The position numbers and the translations under genes were made by a program. DNA of 14,490 nt from an uncultured Oscillospiraceae bacterium. Its GTDB lineage: Bacteria > Bacillota > Clostridia > Oscillospirales > Oscillospiraceae. The stretch's first letter is position 1, and each line of letters opens with the position of its first letter. The notes beneath the pieces were generated by a model. That model saw nothing but the letters and a program-made list of their open reading frames with translations, searched no databases and was not told the origin of the DNA. The DNA lies in assembly GCA_900756495.1 (NCBI GenBank), contig CAAEKI010000228.1, forward strand, positions 1 to 14,490. Reading direction: 5' to 3'. Positions 13,296 through 14,490 of this stretch are shown in pieces.

Positions 13296-14372
13296 ATGAG
13301 CAACAAAATGGACCGTCCTCTGGTCACGGTGGACGGTAGGACGCTGATGGACCGTCCGCTGGAGCCGCCCAATTTTGTGGTGGACACGCTGATCTCTCAG
13401 GGTCTGCATATCCTGGCGGGTTCACCCAAGGTGGGCAAGTCCTGGCTGGCCCTGTGGCTGGCGGTGACGGTGGCCAAGGGAGAACCGGTCTGGGGAATGA
13501 GCGTGAAGCAGGGCACCACCCTCTATCTCTGCCTGGAGGACTCCGTCCTTCGCATCCAGAACCGTCTCTTCGAGATCACAGAGGACGCGCCGGACAGCGT
13601 CCATTTCTGTACGGAGTGCGCTCCCATCGGCCAGGGGCTGGAGGAGCAGGTGGAGGGCTTCCTCGTAGCTCACCCGGATACTGTTCTGGTCCTCGTCGAT
13701 ACGCTGCAGATGGTCCGCCCCGTCCACGATGCCACCTACGCCAATGACTACCGGGACCTGTCCGTGCTGAAGCGGCTGGCGGACAAGCACGGCATCGCCA
13801 TCCTGCTGATCCATCATCTGCGAAAGGAAACTGCCGATGATGTGTTCAACCGTATCTCCGGTACGACAGCCATCAGCGGGGCGGTGGATTCCAGTTTTAC
13901 TCTGGTGGAAGATCGGCGCGGCAGCGGTAAGGCGAAGCTCTCCTGCATCGGTCGTGACATTGAATACCGGGAGTTGTCTCTGGAACGCAACGTTGAAAAC
14001 GTGTGGGAGATGGTAGCAGACAGCAGAACGCAGCCGGAGCTACTGGGCGACCGGATCACCTATCTGGTCTCTGAACTGATGCGCGACCGTACGAAATTTA
14101 TCGGCACTCCCACAGAGCTGTCTGAAAAAATCGACCCTGTCGGTATGGAGCGTATCTCGCCTAAGAAAGTGTCCCGCCTGATCCTGCAAAATCTTGACGC
14201 GCTAAGCAAAATCGGAATTTCCGGTATGGTGCGCCGCAGCAACGGGAAGCGGCTCATCGAGCTGCGCCGTGCCGAAAGTGACGATGCCCAGGGTGTACCT
14301 GTGGTCGCCCCTGTTGACCCTGTTGGGGCGCTGTGCGGCGATTTGCGGGAGATTGCCGGGCATGGCGAGTAA
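13296..14372 (+). CDS. RecA-fold AAA ATPase, RepA/DnaB-like helicase type
   Basis: The 358-residue protein is an AAA_25/RepA-like hexameric ATPase. Walker A is GSPKVGKS (42-49), acidic residues CLED follow at 79-82, and Walker B is VLVLVDTLQ with Asp135. The motif LLIHHLRK (171-177) matches the His-containing motif 4 region of RepA-type helicases, and SGTTAISGAVD follows at 188-198. The C-terminal third (about 245-340) looks like a winged-helix region (TPTELSEKI..., KKVSRLILQNLDAL). Such proteins occur on plasmids and integrative elements, where they probably unwind DNA for replication. The ATG at 13296 follows GGAGG with 8 bases between. The gene is divergent from the zinc-finger/sigma operon. 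Confidence 0.85.
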   Translation: MSNKMDRPLVTVDGRTLMDRPLEPPNFVVDTLISQGLHILAGSPKVGKSWLALWLAVTVAKGEPVWGMSVKQGTTLYLCLEDSVLRIQNRLFEITEDAPDSVHFCTECAPIGQGLEEQVEGFLVAHPDTVLVLVDTLQMVRPVHDATYANDYRDLSVLKRLADKHGIAILLIHHLRKETADDVFNRISGTTAISGAVDSSFTLVEDRRGSGKAKLSCIGRDIEYRELSLERNVENVWEMVADSRTQPELLGDRITYLVSELMRDRTKFIGTPTELSEKIDPVGMERISPKKVSRLILQNLDALSKIGISGMVRRSNGKRLIELRRAESDDAQGVPVVAPVDPVGALCGDLREIAGHGE

Positions 14373-14490
14373 ACACCCGCAGGGAAAAAGAAACGCCGTT
14401 TGTGGCCATTTGTGGCCGAAAGCGGAGCGCGGGTGTTCGGTGCAGGGAAATCACCTCCTTGGAGGTGGCCAGCATCGCGTTTGTCTGGTC
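14362..14490 (+). CDS. Possible partial ORF overlapping the ATPase stop
   Basis: An ATG at 14362, 11 bases inside the end of the ATPase gene and about 10 bases after GGGAG, opens a frame that stays open for 43 codons to the window edge (MASKHPQGKRNAV...). Coupled overlap is common in such element operons. However, all three plus frames are open here, the peptide matches nothing I recognise, and the stretch is rich in repeats. It may be non-coding. Confidence 0.25.
   Translation, partial: MASKHPQGKRNAVCGHLWPKAERGCSVQGNHLLGGGQHRVCLV
14372..14467. repeat. Repeat cluster after the ATPase gene
   Basis: AACACCCGC (14372-14380) and GCGGGTGTT (14429-14437) are a perfect 9-bp inverted repeat. Between them lie two tandem copies of KTTTGTGGCC-type decamers, GTTTGTGGCC (14398-14407) and ATTTGTGGCC (14408-14417). 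Just beyond is CACCTCC-TT-GGAGGTG (14452-14467), a second inverted repeat. The cluster could be a replication, recombination or terminator site, or chance structure within coding sequence. Confidence 0.45.

Noticed and set aside
14254..14475. A 73-codon minus-strand ORF at the right edge
   Set aside because: It mostly overlaps the 3' end of the ATPase gene in antisense and resembles no known protein. It begins within a small palindrome.
1..14490. CRISPR array, tRNA or rRNA genes
   Set aside because: I saw no regularly spaced repeat-spacer units, no tRNA cloverleaf with T-loop consensus, and no rRNA-like stretch on either strand.

Overview
The window looks like a piece of a GC-rich Clostridia genome, probably a gut Oscillospiraceae-type anaerobe. 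This is inferred from strong G/C bias at third codon positions, AGGAGG-type ribosome binding sites, sigma-A-like promoters with extended -10 elements, and a gene mix (CarD/CdnL regulator, QueT, Cys-rich small-domain protein, VanG-type cluster) familiar from that group. No 16S or other taxonomic marker is present.

Region 1 (1-4670) looks like ordinary chromosome. It holds the 5' part of a carD-family gene (minus strand), a divergent mscS-hom operon (plus strand, ATGA overlap), a TVP38/TMEM64 membrane protein gene, a bidirectional terminator, a nine-cysteine small protein gene (minus) and queT (minus). The queT gene has a structured leader of about 90 nt.

Region 2 (4820-10804) is a complete VanG-type D-Ala-D-Ser glycopeptide-resistance cluster on the minus strand, transcribed vanR-vanS-vanG-vanXY-vanT. 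VanR and VanS form the two-component switch. VanT makes D-serine (membrane acyltransferase-like domain fused to a serine/alanine racemase). VanG joins it to D-Ala. VanXY removes D-Ala-D-Ala dipeptide and terminal D-Ala, so that precursors end in D-Ser. All key catalytic motifs are intact. Coding frames overlap at vanR/vanS, vanG/vanXY and vanXY/vanT. Two strong hairpins punctuate the cluster, one in the vanG leader and one after vanT. An extended -10 promoter and an 11-bp-phased direct repeat lie upstream of vanR.

Region 3 (10859-14490) looks like mobile-element backbone. It has a divergent sigma-70-like factor gene translationally coupled to a zinc-finger protein gene (DUF6076-like, with a C-terminal AT-hook). 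Divergently transcribed from these is a RepA/DnaB-like RecA-fold ATPase gene, followed by a small repeat cluster and a possible partial ORF at the edge. No integrase, relaxase or insertion sequence is visible, so assigning the van cluster to an integrative element is an inference from adjacency.

The point of most interest is the junction between an intact VanG cluster and a gene set encoding its own sigma factor and DNA-binding protein. The uncharacterised regulatory structures inside the van cluster come next.
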